From the NCBI GenBank assembly GCA_905221325.1, contig CAJNCS010000004.1, positions 124,001-188,000 of the forward strand: DNA of 64,000 nucleotides. The letters run 5' to 3'. Each line of letters opens with the position of its first letter. Positions within the stretch are counted from its first letter, which is position 1. The notes beneath the pieces were generated by a model, which searched no databases, was not told where the DNA came from, and saw only the letters and a list, made by a program, of their open reading frames with translations. Position numbers and translations under genes: made by a program. The stretch comes from a bacterium (lineage in GTDB: Bacteria > Bacillota > Bacilli > Lactobacillales > Streptococcaceae). This document shows positions 7,013 to 16,011 of the stretch, in pieces.

Positions 7013-8605
7013 CACATACCCACTAGACCGCATCACTTCCAAATCTTCTTCATCTATGAGTTGATTTCGGTCTTTTGCGAGTTGTTGGTAGAGTATATCT
7101 TGAATATTATCCTGCTTCAAGATAACTGATACCAACGACCAATGAGCTAGTTTCTTGTAACGAGGAATCCGACATTCCTTAGCGATAGCGTATAGGCGTG
7201 TTTTTGGCAAGTCTAAGAGGTACTCACGCTTATTGAATGATAATACTCCATCTTCCTCGTTAAACTTGAAATAGGGGTTATCAATGGCATTTCTAGCCTT
7301 TTCCGTTTCTTCTTTCAATACTTCCATATAGCGAGAACTTGGTTTTGGTAATGATAATTCTTTTTGCCTTACTTCGGTTGAAGTGAGGTTTTTCTTTGTT
7401 TTCAAAATCTCGATAAAGATATTTTCTGCATCATTCTGTGAGGTTGGGTAATGACCGTTAGTAGTTCGCCAATTTCTGATATAAGTGAAAAATCCAATAT
7501 AATCTTGAAGGTGTTTTGTTGATACATTTGTCATATCACGGTAGATATATTGCTTAATCTCATTATGCAGTTCATTGACACGAGCAAGAGAAAGTCCATT
7601 TTGGTATTTTATGTCGTTAAAAGTATCAAATAGGATTTCGCCACGGTTGGTTATTTTGTCTGTTATCCCTTCATAGTAGAGGTGTTCTAATACCTTTTTG
7701 TTGGTTTTCTTTTCAAATTCTTCTGTTGCTTGAATGATATAGCCGTAGTTACCTATGATTTTTAAGAAATTTGAAGGTCTAACATAGTGTGGAGTGTTTC
7801 TCAACTGACAATAATCTTCATACACGCTATTGGCATCGCTACATAAATAAGCGATGTTATCAAAGTGTTGGTCAAATAAATCAAAGAATAGTTCAGGAGA
7901 CAGTTTTCCAAGACTAGCAACCTTACAAACACAATAACCACGATTATCAATAGCAGTTACAACAGTCGCAAACTCCGCTCCCATAACACCATATTGAGAG
8001 GGTTGGCGACCATATCTAGCTTTACGCTCGACACTATTTCCGATGGTGGATTTTAGCTTCCGACTTCCTTTTTGACTTTCTCGGATAAAAGTTTCATCAA
8101 CTTGCACAACGCCTGTTAGTTTTGGCATGGGCATTTCAGCTAGAGTATGTATTAGTTTCATTCTCCAAAGCCATACCGTCTTGTAGTTGATACCTTCGCA
8201 ACCATAGTCTTTAGTCAAAACATTTATCATATCGTGTATGGAATAGCTGTTAATTGTCATTTCTAGGACTTTAATCCAAATATCCCAATGCCAACGTGTT
8301 TTTTCTAGGATAGTATCTGTAAAACGAGTGAACCTCCTATTGCACTCTTTACACTTGAATTGTTGGATATTATTCTTACGACCGTTTTTAACTATATCGT
8401 GAGAGGAGCAAGTAGGACATGAAGAATTTACTTCTAAACTCTCTAACCGTTGCTCAAAGTTTGAAACGGTCAGTTTGTTAAGGGTATCGGAGAAGTCGCT
8501 GTCTTGGGTATTTGAGTAATGTTCTACAACGCTTTTGAATTGAGTAAACGGCAATTTCTCAATATAAGCCATAACTTCATCTAAATTCAAGTTTTTCTTA
8601 GCCAT
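7007..8605 (-). CDS. IS1595/ISXO2-like transposase
   Basis: 532 residues from the ATG at complement 8605, which has GAGAGGTG upstream; a further ATG seven codons earlier lacks a ribosome site. A zinc ribbon (CPTC...CKEC, near residues 64-90) and helix-turn-helix precede the DDE domain: 'GVVQVDETF' gives the first Asp, 'YLCSDANSVY' the second, and 'VNELHNEIK' plus a downstream 'LQDYIGFFTYIRNW' match the ISXO2 C-terminal signature. About 170 residues follow, with a possible SAP-like helical segment ('LPKTRLYAIAKECRIPRYKKL'). It is longer than typical IS1595 transposases. It presumably mobilises the whole 2460-8768 element. No frameshift or stop is seen. Confidence 0.85.
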   Translation of the reverse strand: MAKKNLNLDEVMAYIEKLPFTQFKSVVEHYSNTQDSDFSDTLNKLTVSNFEQRLESLEVNSSCPTCSSHDIVKNGRKNNIQQFKCKECNRRFTRFTDTILEKTRWHWDIWIKVLEMTINSYSIHDMINVLTKDYGCEGINYKTVWLWRMKLIHTLAEMPMPKLTGVVQVDETFIRESQKGSRKLKSTIGNSVERKARYGRQPSQYGVMGAEFATVVTAIDNRGYCVCKVASLGKLSPELFFDLFDQHFDNIAYLCSDANSVYEDYCQLRNTPHYVRPSNFLKIIGNYGYIIQATEEFEKKTNKKVLEHLYYEGITDKITNRGEILFDTFNDIKYQNGLSLARVNELHNEIKQYIYRDMTNVSTKHLQDYIGFFTYIRNWRTTNGHYPTSQNDAENIFIEILKTKKNLTSTEVRQKELSLPKPSSRYMEVLKEETEKARNAIDNPYFKFNEEDGVLSFNKREYLLDLPKTRLYAIAKECRIPRYKKLAHWSLVSVILKQDNIQDILYQQLAKDRNQLIDEEDLEVMRSSGYVL

Positions 8606-8649
8606 AAAACACCTCTCTAATAACATATGGTTTAATTATCTACACTATA

Positions 8650-8658
8650 ATTATAACA
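8650..8658 (-). promoter_or_regulatory. Extended -10 promoter of the transposase
   Basis: On the minus strand TGTTATAAT, a TG-extended consensus -10, 45 bases before the transposase start. The -35 is poor. Confidence 0.5.
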
Positions 8659-8718
8659 TAAAACAATCTGTATTCACAGTAAGAAACAGCCTTGAAATAG
8701 AGTTATTGAGTTTAGAAA

Positions 8719-8729
8719 TGTTGTTATAA
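8719..8729 (-). repeat. Right subterminal repeat TTATAACAACA
   Basis: Reverse complement of 2510-2520, 40-50 bases from the right end of the element. Confidence 0.5.
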
Positions 8730-8742
8730 TGGCGATTTGAAC

Positions 8743-8768
8743 TGTCACACCATTATTGGATAATATAA
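8743..8768 (-). repeat. Right terminal inverted repeat of the transposon
   Basis: ATTGGATAATATAA at 8755-8768 is the exact complement of the left 14 bases; weaker matching continues inwards, including a shared GTGA. Confidence 0.85.
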
Positions 8769-8776
8769 CAGTTTTA
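8769..8776. repeat. Target-site duplication, right copy (CAGTTTTA)
   Basis: Identical to 2452-2459 and directly outside the right inverted repeat. Confidence 0.85.
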
Positions 8777-8783
8777 GATGGGA

Positions 8784-8813
8784 TTAGAATTCTTTTTAAA
8801 AAAATGATATGAT
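8784..8813 (+). promoter_or_regulatory. Promoter of the P-type ATPase, probably leaderless
   Basis: TGATATGAT is an extended -10 (hexamer 8808-8813) with a weak TTAGAA at 8784-8789. Transcription would start at about 8820-8821, on the ATG at 8821. It lies to the right of the transposon and its duplication, so it is native. Confidence 0.5.
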
Positions 8814-8820
8814 AGAATTT

Positions 8821-11157
8821 ATGGATAAAAATAAGATAATGGGATTAACCCAAAGAGAAGTCAAGGAAAGACAGGCTCAAGGTTTGATCAATGACTTTAC
8901 CGCATCAGCCAGTACCAGTACTTGGCAAATCATCAAACGAAATGTTTTTACACTTTTTAACGCATTAAACTTTGTTATCGCTCTAGCGCTGGCCTTTGTG
9001 CAGGCTTGGAGCAATCTGGTCTTCTTTGCCGTTATCTGCTTTAACGCTTTTTCTGGGATTGTGACCGAGCTGCGGGCTAAACACATGGTGGACAAGCTCA
9101 ATCTCATGACTAAGGAAAAGGTCAAAACCATTCGTGATGGTCAAGAAGTCGCTCTCAATCCAGAAGAATTGGTCCTAGGAGATGTCATTCGTTTGTCTGC
9201 GGGGGAGCAGATTCCTAGTGATGCTCTGGTTCTGGAAGGATTTGCGGAAGTCAATGAAGCTATGTTGACGGGTGAGAGTGATTTGGTGCAAAAAGAAGTG
9301 GATGCCTTGCTTTTATCAGGGAGTTTCCTAGCCAGTGGCGCAGTTTTGGCTCAAGTTCACCATGTCGGGGCAGACAACTATGCTTCCAAACTCATGCTGG
9401 AAGCTAAGACAGTGAAACCGATCAACTCCCGTATCATGAAATCGCTGGACAAGCTAGCTGGTTTCACTGGGAAGATTATTATTCCCTTTGGTCTAGCCCT
9501 CTTGCTAGAAGCCTTGATGTTAAAAGGTTTGCCCCTCAAGTCATCCGTTGTAAATTCATCGACAGCCCTTTTGGGAATGTTGCCCAAGGGAATCGCCCTT
9601 TTGACCATCACTTCGCTCTTGACTGCGGTGATCAAGCTGGGCTTGAAAAAGGTATTGGTGCAGGAGATGTACTCTGTCGAGACCTTGGCGCGCGTGGATA
9701 TGCTCTGTCTGGACAAGACGGGCACCATCACCCAAGGAAAGATGCAGGTGGAGGCTGTTCTTCCTCTGACGGAAACTTATGGTGAAGAGGCTATTGCCAG
9801 CATTTTGACCAGTTATATTTCTCATAGTGAGGATAAAAATCCAACAGCCCAAGCCATTCGCCAGCGTTTCCAAGGACAAGTCGCTTATCCCATGCTTTCG
9901 AATCTTCCCTTCTCTAGCGACCGTAAGTGGGGAGCTATGGAATTGGAAGGTCTAGGAACGGTTTTTTTAGGGGCACCTGAGATGTTGTTGGACTCTGAAG
10001 TCCCAGAAGCTAGAGAGGCTCTAGAGAGAGGATCTCGTGTCTTGGTCTTGGCTCTCAGTCAGGAGAAACTAGACCACCACAAACCACAGAAACCATCTGA
10101 TATTCAGGCTCTGGCCTTGCTGGAGATCTTGGACCCCATTCGAGAAGGAGCAGCCGAGACGCTGGACTATCTCCGTTCTCAGGAAGTGGGTCTCAAGATT
10201 ATCTCTGGCGACAATCCAGTTACTGTATCCAGCATTGCCCAGAAGGCTGGCTTTGCGGACTATCACAGCTATGTAGATTGCTCAAAAATAACGGATGAGG
10301 AATTGATTGCTATGGCTGAAGAGACAGCTATTTTCGGTCGTGTCTCCCCTCATCAAAAGAAACTCATCATCCAAACCCTGAAAAAAGCAGGGCATACAAC
10401 GGCTATGACAGGAGATGGAGTCAATGATATCCAGGCCCTTCGTGAGGCGGATTGTTCGATTGTAATGGCTGAGGGAGATCCGGCGACTCGTCAGATTGCT
10501 AATCTGGTTCTCTTGAACTCTGACTTTAATGATGTTCCTGAGATTCTCTTCGAAGGCCGTCGTGTGGTTAATAACATCGCCCATATCGCAGCGATTTTCT
10601 TGATTAAGACGATTTATTCCTTCTTGCTCGCGGTGATTTGTATTGCTAGTGTTTTACTAGGGCGGTCTGAGTGGATCTTGATTTTCCCTTTCATTCCGAT
10701 CCAGATTACCATGATTGACCAATTCGTGGAAGGTTTCCCGCCATTCGTTCTGACTTTTGAGCGAAATATCAAGCCTGTTGAACCAAACTTCCTCAGAAGA
10801 TCCATGCTTCGTGCCCTACCAAGCGCACTCATGGTCGTGTTTAGCGTGCTTTTTGTGAAAATTTTTGGAACGAGTCAAGGTTGGTCTGAGTTAGAAATCT
10901 CAACCTTACTCTATTATCTTTTGGGGTCAATTGGTTTCTTATCTGTATTTAGAGCCTGCATGCCATTCACTCTCTGGCGTGTTCTCTTGGTTGTTTGGTC
11001 AGTAGGAGGTTTCCTAGCCACAGCTCTCTTCCCAACGATTCAAAAGTTGCTTGAAATTTCGACACTGACAGGACAAACACTACCTGTTTATGGGGCAATG
11101 ATGCTGGTCTTTACAGTGATTTTCATTTTGACCAGTCGTTATCAAGCCAGAAAATAA
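8821..11157 (+). CDS. Cation-translocating P-type ATPase
   Basis: 778 residues from ATG 8821; the ATG at 8809 lies inside the -10 element, so it cannot be on a transcript from that promoter. P-type core motifs are complete: LTGES near residue 150, phosphorylated DKTGT near 297, GDGVND near 533, and about ten membrane segments. The conserved membrane motif is MLPKGI rather than PEGLP, which separates it from the P2A calcium pumps such as the second ATPase at 36763 and resembles the CtpE-like group. There is no N-terminal metal-binding domain. The ion is not certain; Ca, Mg or Mn are reasonable. It is monocistronic, ended by a clear terminator. Confidence 0.85.
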   Translation: MDKNKIMGLTQREVKERQAQGLINDFTASASTSTWQIIKRNVFTLFNALNFVIALALAFVQAWSNLVFFAVICFNAFSGIVTELRAKHMVDKLNLMTKEKVKTIRDGQEVALNPEELVLGDVIRLSAGEQIPSDALVLEGFAEVNEAMLTGESDLVQKEVDALLLSGSFLASGAVLAQVHHVGADNYASKLMLEAKTVKPINSRIMKSLDKLAGFTGKIIIPFGLALLLEALMLKGLPLKSSVVNSSTALLGMLPKGIALLTITSLLTAVIKLGLKKVLVQEMYSVETLARVDMLCLDKTGTITQGKMQVEAVLPLTETYGEEAIASILTSYISHSEDKNPTAQAIRQRFQGQVAYPMLSNLPFSSDRKWGAMELEGLGTVFLGAPEMLLDSEVPEAREALERGSRVLVLALSQEKLDHHKPQKPSDIQALALLEILDPIREGAAETLDYLRSQEVGLKIISGDNPVTVSSIAQKAGFADYHSYVDCSKITDEELIAMAEETAIFGRVSPHQKKLIIQTLKKAGHTTAMTGDGVNDIQALREADCSIVMAEGDPATRQIANLVLLNSDFNDVPEILFEGRRVVNNIAHIAAIFLIKTIYSFLLAVICIASVLLGRSEWILIFPFIPIQITMIDQFVEGFPPFVLTFERNIKPVEPNFLRRSMLRALPSALMVVFSVLFVKIFGTSQGWSELEISTLLYYLLGSIGFLSVFRACMPFTLWRVLLVVWSVGGFLATALFPTIQKLLEISTLTGQTLPVYGAMMLVFTVIFILTSRYQARK

Positions 11158-11161
11158 AGAA

Positions 11162-11191
11162 AGACTGCAATCTGTGGATTGCGGTCTTTTT
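11162..11191 (+). terminator. Rho-independent terminator after the ATPase
   Basis: AGACTGCAATC (11162-11172) and GATTGCGGTCT (11177-11187) form an 11-bp stem with one G-T pair, then TTTT. Confidence 0.85.
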
Positions 11192-11216
11192 AGGTGCAAG
11201 ATTGCTAGCTGAAATG

Positions 11217-11225
11217 TGGTATAAT
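11217..11225 (+). promoter_or_regulatory. Extended -10 promoter for trmK-nif3 operon
   Basis: TGGTATAAT 33 bases before trmK; no convincing -35 at 17 bp. Confidence 0.55.
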
Positions 11226-11258
11226 AAGAGATAATAGAGTTTTGGAAAGTGAGAGAAG

Positions 11259-11936
11259 ATGATTTCAAAGAGATTAGAATTGGTAGCTTCCTTTGTGCCA
11301 CAGGGGGCCGTTTTACTAGATGTGGGGAGTGACCATGCTTATCTGCCCATCGAGTTGGTTGAGAGAGGCCAAATCAAAAGCGCTATTGCAGGTGAGGTGG
11401 TGGAAGGCCCCTACCAGTCAGCGGTCAAGAATGTTGAAAGTCACGGTCTAAAGGAGAAAATCCAAGTTCGTTTAGCCAATGGCTTAGGGGCATTTGAAGA
11501 GGCTGACCAAGTCTCTATTATCACCATTGCTGGTATGGGAGGCCGTTTGATTGCGACCATATTGCAAGAAGGCTTGGACAAGCTGGCTAATGTAGAGCGT
11601 TTAATCCTCCAACCCAATAATCGTGAAGACGACTTGCGCATTTGGTTGCAAGCCAATGGTTTTCAGATTGTAGCAGAAAGCATCCTAGAAGAAGCTGGTA
11701 AATTCTACGAGATTTTGGTGGTGGAAGCAGGACAAATGAAGCTATCAGCAAGTGATGTCCGTTTTGGACCTATCTTGTCCAAAGAGGTCAGTCCAGTATT
11801 TGTCCAAAAATGGCAAAAAGAAGCTGTTAAGCTAGAGTTCGCCCTCGAACAAATCCCAGAAAAAAATCTGGAGGAACGTCAAGTTTTAGTTGATAAAATT
11901 CAAGCCATTAAGGAGGTGCTCCATGCTAGCAAGTGA
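11259..11936 (+). CDS. trmK: tRNA (adenine22-N1)-methyltransferase
   Basis: 225 residues. TrmK/YqfN family methyltransferase that makes m1A22 in tRNA. The SAM site is '[12 protein letters not shown]' near residues 19-30, and the family block '[13 protein letters not shown]' is present near 110, followed by the coiled C-terminal domain. The start ATG 11259 has only a weak GAGAGAAG site. It overlaps the next gene by 14 bases, the order seen with NIF3 in many Firmicutes. Confidence 0.88.
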   Translation: MISKRLELVASFVPQGAVLLDVGSDHAYLPIELVERGQIKSAIAGEVVEGPYQSAVKNVESHGLKEKIQVRLANGLGAFEEADQVSIITIAGMGGRLIATILQEGLDKLANVERLILQPNNREDDLRIWLQANGFQIVAESILEEAGKFYEILVVEAGQMKLSASDVRFGPILSKEVSPVFVQKWQKEAVKLEFALEQIPEKNLEERQVLVDKIQAIKEVLHASK

Positions 11937-12720
11937 AGTGATTAGCGTATATGAAGCCTTTTGCCCTCAGGAATTTTCTATGGAGGGAGACAGTCGTGGC
12001 CTGCAAATCGGCACTTTGGATAAGGATATCCAAAGGGTCATGGTTGCCCTCGATATACGCGAAGAGACGGTGGCAGAGGCCATTGAAAAGGGGGTGGACT
12101 TGATTATCGTTAAGCACGCGCCTATCTTTCGTCCTATCAAGGATCTGGTAGCCAGCCGTCCGCAAAATCAGATTTACATCGATCTGATCAAGCATGATAT
12201 CGCAGTGTATGTCAGTCATACCAATATTGATATCGTTGACAACGGGCTAAATGATTGGTTTTGCCAGATGCTAGGCATTGAGGAGACGACTTATCTGCAG
12301 GAAACTGGTCCTGAACGTGGGATTGGTCGTATTGGGAATATTCCGACTCAGACCTTTGGGGAATTCGCCCAGCATGTCAAGCAAGTCTTTGGTCTAGATA
12401 GCCTTCGAATGGTGCATTATCAAGAGAGTGATTTGCAGAAGCCTATTTCAAGAGTGGCCATCTGTGGTGGCAGTGGGCAGTCTTTCTACTCTGATGCTTT
12501 GGCAAAAGGGGCAGATGTCTACATCACTGGCGATATTTATTACCACACTGCCCAAGATATGTTGTCAGATGGCTTGCTGGCATTGGATCCAGGACATTAT
12601 ATCGAAGTGCTTTTTGTGGAAAAAACCGCTGCACTCCTTACTCAATGGAAGGCAGAGAAGGGCTGGTCTATTGATATTTTGCCTAGTCAGGCATCGACTA
12701 ATCCTTTCCACCATATCTAG
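11923..12720 (+). CDS. Nif3-like dinuclear metal-centre hexameric protein
   Basis: 265 residues from ATG 11923, preceded by AAGGAGGTG inside the trmK 3' end; the longer upstream frame is not supported. NIF3/DUF34 family, often annotated GTP cyclohydrolase 1 type 2 homologue. Metal-ligand motifs 'KHAPIF' and 'SHTNID' are visible near residues 64-112 and the C-terminal 'DPGHYIEV' motif is present. It forms ring-shaped hexamers with two metals per subunit. The biological role is unsettled. It is co-transcribed with trmK and the oxidoreductase that follows 16 bases later. Confidence 0.85.
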   Translation: MLASEVISVYEAFCPQEFSMEGDSRGLQIGTLDKDIQRVMVALDIREETVAEAIEKGVDLIIVKHAPIFRPIKDLVASRPQNQIYIDLIKHDIAVYVSHTNIDIVDNGLNDWFCQMLGIEETTYLQETGPERGIGRIGNIPTQTFGEFAQHVKQVFGLDSLRMVHYQESDLQKPISRVAICGGSGQSFYSDALAKGADVYITGDIYYHTAQDMLSDGLLALDPGHYIEVLFVEKTAALLTQWKAEKGWSIDILPSQASTNPFHHI

Positions 12721-12736
12721 TTAGAAGGTGAAGACA

Positions 12737-13840
12737 ATGAAAAAAGTTGCCATTATCGGAGCAGGGATTGTGGGGGCAACAGCTGCCTACTACCTCACTA
12801 AAGAAAGCGACCTAGAGATAACTGTTTTTGACCATGGTCAAGGTCAGGCAACCAAGGCAGCAGCGGGAATTATCAGTCCTTGGTTTTCAAAACGTCGCAA
12901 TAAAGTCTGGTATAAGATGGCGCGCTTGGGAGCTGACTTTTATGTAGATTTGTTGGGTGATTTAGAAAAATCAGGGCGGGAAATTGACTTTTACCAGCGT
13001 TCGGGAGTTTTTCTCCTGAAAAAGGATGAATCCAAGTTGGAAGAACTTTATGAACTAGCCCTCCAGCGCAGAGAAGAATCTCCCTTGATAGGTCGGTTAG
13101 CCATTCTAGACCAAGCGTCTGCAAATGAATTATTCCCTGGCTTGCAGGGATTCGACCGCTTGCTCTATGCTTCTGGTGGAGCGAGAGTAGATGGCCAACT
13201 CTTGGTGACTCGTCTGCTAGAAGCCAGTCAGGTCAAGCTGGTCAAAGAAAAAGTGAGTCTGACACCTTTATCATCAGGCTACCAGATTGGCGAAGAGGTG
13301 TTTGAGCAGGTTATTTTGGCAACAGGAGCTTGGTTGAGAGACATTTTGGATCCTTTAGGATATGAAGTAGATGTTCGTCCCCAAAAGGGACAACTCCGAG
13401 ATTATCAACTCTCAGAAGACCTAGAATCATACCCTGTTGTCATGCCAGAAGGGGAGTGGGATTTGATCCCTTTTGCAGGTGGGAAATTGTCCTTGGGCGC
13501 TACCCATGAAAATGACATGGGATATGATTTGACGGTAGATGAAACCTTGCTCCAACAAATGGAGGAGGCAGCCTTACCTCACTATCCAGCCTTAGCTAAA
13601 GCGACTTCCAGATCTGAGCGTGTGGGAATCCGTGCTTACACCAGTGATTTCTCGCCTTTCTTTGGTGAAGTCCCTGGCTTAGCAGGTGCCTATGCAGCTA
13701 GTGGTCTAGGTTCATCAGGCCTCACAACGGGTCCTATCATTGGTTACCATCTAGCCCAATTGGTCCAAGACAAGGAGTTGACTTTGGACCCAGTAAACTA
13801 TCCAATTGCAAACTATGTCAAACGAGTAAAAAGTGAATAA
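12737..13840 (+). CDS. FAD-dependent D-amino acid/glycine oxidase-like protein
   Basis: 367 residues from ATG 12737, spaced well from AGAAGGTG; a GTG three codons earlier is possible. It is a DAO-family flavoprotein with the dinucleotide motif 'IIGAGIVGATAAYYL' at the N-terminus, a second FAD-contact strand around 'ILATGAWL', and the C-terminal 'AASGLGSSGLTTGP' characteristic of glycine oxidase/DadA-like enzymes. It is soluble. Substrate unknown. It is third in the trmK-nif3 operon, followed by a 101-base gap before galE. Confidence 0.83.
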   Translation: MKKVAIIGAGIVGATAAYYLTKESDLEITVFDHGQGQATKAAAGIISPWFSKRRNKVWYKMARLGADFYVDLLGDLEKSGREIDFYQRSGVFLLKKDESKLEELYELALQRREESPLIGRLAILDQASANELFPGLQGFDRLLYASGGARVDGQLLVTRLLEASQVKLVKEKVSLTPLSSGYQIGEEVFEQVILATGAWLRDILDPLGYEVDVRPQKGQLRDYQLSEDLESYPVVMPEGEWDLIPFAGGKLSLGATHENDMGYDLTVDETLLQQMEEAALPHYPALAKATSRSERVGIRAYTSDFSPFFGEVPGLAGAYAASGLGSSGLTTGPIIGYHLAQLVQDKELTLDPVNYPIANYVKRVKSE

Positions 13841-13941
13841 AATTTTACTGAAATTTTAGCAGGTAGTTTAGGATGGCAAATGACATTCCCTATCAAAAAT
13901 GATAAAATAAGAAAAAATAATCCGAGAATCGAGGAAAAAAG

Positions 13942-14961
13942 ATGCAAGAAAAGATTTTGGTAACTGGTGGTGCCGGTTTTATCGGAACCCACACTGTTAT
14001 TGAGTTGATCCAAGCAGGTCATCAAGTTGTTGTGGTGGATAATCTTGTCAACAGCAACCGTAAAAGTATAGAAGTTGTTGAAAGAATCACAGGAGTTGAA
14101 ATTCCGTTTTATGAGGCGGATATCCGTGATACAGATACCCTTAGAGATATCTTCAAGCAAGAAGAACCGACTGGTGTCATTCATTTTGCTGGTTTGAAGG
14201 CTGTTGGCGAATCAACCCGTATCCCTCTTACCTACTATGACAACAATATCGCTGGAACTGTCAGCCTTCTGAAAGCCATGGAAGAAAATAACTGTAAGAA
14301 CATCATCTTCAGTTCTTCTGCGACAGTTTACGGAGACCCTCATACAGTTCCAATCTTAGAAGATTTCCCACTTTCAGTGACCAATCCATACGGTCGTACC
14401 AAGCTCATGCTAGAGGAAATTTTGACGGATATCTACAAGGCAGACTCAGAATGGAATGTGGTCTTACTTCGTTACTTTAACCCAATCGGAGCGCATGAAA
14501 GTGGAGACTTGGGAGAAAATCCTAACGGCATCCCAAACAATCTCTTGCCTTATGTTTCACAAGTAGCAGTTGGCAAACTAGAGCAAGTGCAAGTATTTGG
14601 AGATGATTACGATACTGAAGATGGAACCGGGGTTCGTGACTATATCCACGTTGTAGACCTAGCCAAAGGTCACGTTGCAGCTCTTAAAAAACTCCAAAAA
14701 GGTTCAGGTCTTAATATTTATAACCTTGGAACAGGTAAAGGATATTCTGTTCTTGAAATTATCCAAAATATGGAAAAAGCGGTGGGACGTCCTATTTCTT
14801 ACCGCATCGTAGAACGTCGCCCAGGTGATATCGCTGCCTGCTACTCAGACCCAGCAAAAGCCAAAGCCGAACTTGGATGGGAAGCAGAACTCGACATCAC
14901 CCAAATGTGTGAAGACGCATGGCGTTGGCAAAGCAAGCATCCAAATGGATTTGAAGACTAA
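13942..14961 (+). CDS. galE: UDP-glucose 4-epimerase
   Basis: 339 residues, the family's usual length. Extended SDR: NAD motif 'VTGGAGFIGTH' at the N-terminus, catalytic 'SSSATVYG' near 122-129 and 'NPYGRTK' (Tyr-Lys) near 147-153. It interconverts UDP-glucose and UDP-galactose, supplying galactose for capsule and cell-wall polymers. Its start has GAGGAAAAAAG upstream. The following glycosyltransferase begins two bases after its stop codon, so the pair is co-expressed. It has no Leloir neighbours (galK/galT), which points to glycan precursor supply. Confidence 0.93.
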   Translation: MQEKILVTGGAGFIGTHTVIELIQAGHQVVVVDNLVNSNRKSIEVVERITGVEIPFYEADIRDTDTLRDIFKQEEPTGVIHFAGLKAVGESTRIPLTYYDNNIAGTVSLLKAMEENNCKNIIFSSSATVYGDPHTVPILEDFPLSVTNPYGRTKLMLEEILTDIYKADSEWNVVLLRYFNPIGAHESGDLGENPNGIPNNLLPYVSQVAVGKLEQVQVFGDDYDTEDGTGVRDYIHVVDLAKGHVAALKKLQKGSGLNIYNLGTGKGYSVLEIIQNMEKAVGRPISYRIVERRPGDIAACYSDPAKAKAELGWEAELDITQMCEDAWRWQSKHPNGFED

Positions 14962-14962
14962 G

Positions 14963-15913
14963 ATGATGATTTCAATCATTGTCCCATGTCTAAACGAAGA
15001 GGAAGTACTTCCTCTTTTTTATCAGTCTGTTGAAGCACTCCTTCCAGAATTGGGGGCAGAGATCGAGTATGTCTTTGTGGATGATGGTTCAAGCGATGGC
15101 ACTTTGGAGCTTTTGAAGGCCTATCGGGTGCAAAATCCTGCGGTACATTATATTTCTTTCTCACGAAATTTTGGGAAAGAAGCAGCTCTGTATGCAGGCT
15201 TGCAGCATGCGACTGGAGACCTGGTGGTCGTGATGGATGCAGACCTTCAGGATCCTCCTAGTATGTTGCTCGAAATGAAGGCCTTACTAGACCAGAATGC
15301 AGACTTAGACTGTGTTGGGACACGGAGAACTAGTCGGGAGGGAGAACCCTTCCTTCGTAGCTTCTGTGCTGATCTCTTTTACCGCCTCATGCAAAAAATC
15401 AGCCCCGTAGCTCTGCCCTCGGGTGTCCGTGATTTTCGCATGATGAGAAGGTCTGTGGTGGATGCTATTTTAGCCTTGACAGAGTCCAATCGTTTTTCTA
15501 AAGGGCTCTTTGCCTGGGTTGGTTTCCGAACGCACTATCTCGACTATCCAAATGTCGAAAGACAGGCTGGCAAGACCAGTTGGAGTTTTAGACAGCTCTT
15601 TTTCTACTCGATCGAAGGGATTCTTAACTTTTCAGATTTTCCCTTGAGTATAGCCTTTGTAGCAGGACTTCTATCTTGTTTTATTTCTTTTATAATGACT
15701 GTTTTTGTAGTTTTTCGGACCCTTATTTTGGGAAATCCGACATCTGGCTGGACATCTCTGATGGCTGTCATTCTCTTTCTCGGAGGGATTCAACTCCTGA
15801 CGATTGGGATTCTTGGTAAGTATATCAGTAAGATCTATATGGAAACCAAAAAAAGACCACTCTATCTCATCAAAGAAAAAAGTGATCTTTCTATTTTCGA
15901 AGGGAAAAAATAA
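14963..15913 (+). CDS. GtrB/DPM1-like family 2 glycosyltransferase
   Basis: 316 residues from ATG 14963; longer upstream extension overlaps galE and is rejected. GT-A fold with 'SIIVPCLNEEEVLP', 'VDDGSSDGT' near residues 39-47 and 'DADLQDP' near 93-99 (the metal-binding DXD region). Two C-terminal membrane helices, about residues 232-258 and 268-292, place it with the polyprenyl-phosphate glycosyltransferases (GtrB, DPM1, Csb). Such enzymes load a sugar on undecaprenyl phosphate for transfer outside the membrane. Coupling with galE hints at galactose or glucose. No flippase gene is adjacent. Confidence 0.83.
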   Translation: MMISIIVPCLNEEEVLPLFYQSVEALLPELGAEIEYVFVDDGSSDGTLELLKAYRVQNPAVHYISFSRNFGKEAALYAGLQHATGDLVVVMDADLQDPPSMLLEMKALLDQNADLDCVGTRRTSREGEPFLRSFCADLFYRLMQKISPVALPSGVRDFRMMRRSVVDAILALTESNRFSKGLFAWVGFRTHYLDYPNVERQAGKTSWSFRQLFFYSIEGILNFSDFPLSIAFVAGLLSCFISFIMTVFVVFRTLILGNPTSGWTSLMAVILFLGGIQLLTIGILGKYISKIYMETKKRPLYLIKEKSDLSIFEGKK

Positions 15914-16011
15914 TCGGAAAAGACTATAATTTTACCTGGAAATATGCTAAACTAGTAGATGAAGGGATTAAAGTGATAAAAAGAATCTACAAAATCAATC
16001 TCCCTTTTAAA

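Larger units (their letters stand above)
2460..8768. mobile_element. IS1595-like transposon carrying a restriction-modification system
   Basis: A 6,309-bp element with inverted ends TTATATTATCCAAT, flanked by a perfect 8-bp direct repeat. It contains a winged-helix gene, a repeat-bearing leader ORF, a fused restriction-methylation gene, a specificity gene and, on the opposite strand, an ISXO2/IS1595-type transposase. All of its genes are visibly more AT-rich than the flanking chromosome. The flanks on both sides (plsC with promoter; P-type ATPase with promoter) are intact. Family assignment rests on the transposase motifs plus the duplication length. The TIR sequence itself does not look like well-known IS1595 ends, so the subgroup is unassigned. 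Confidence 0.85.
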
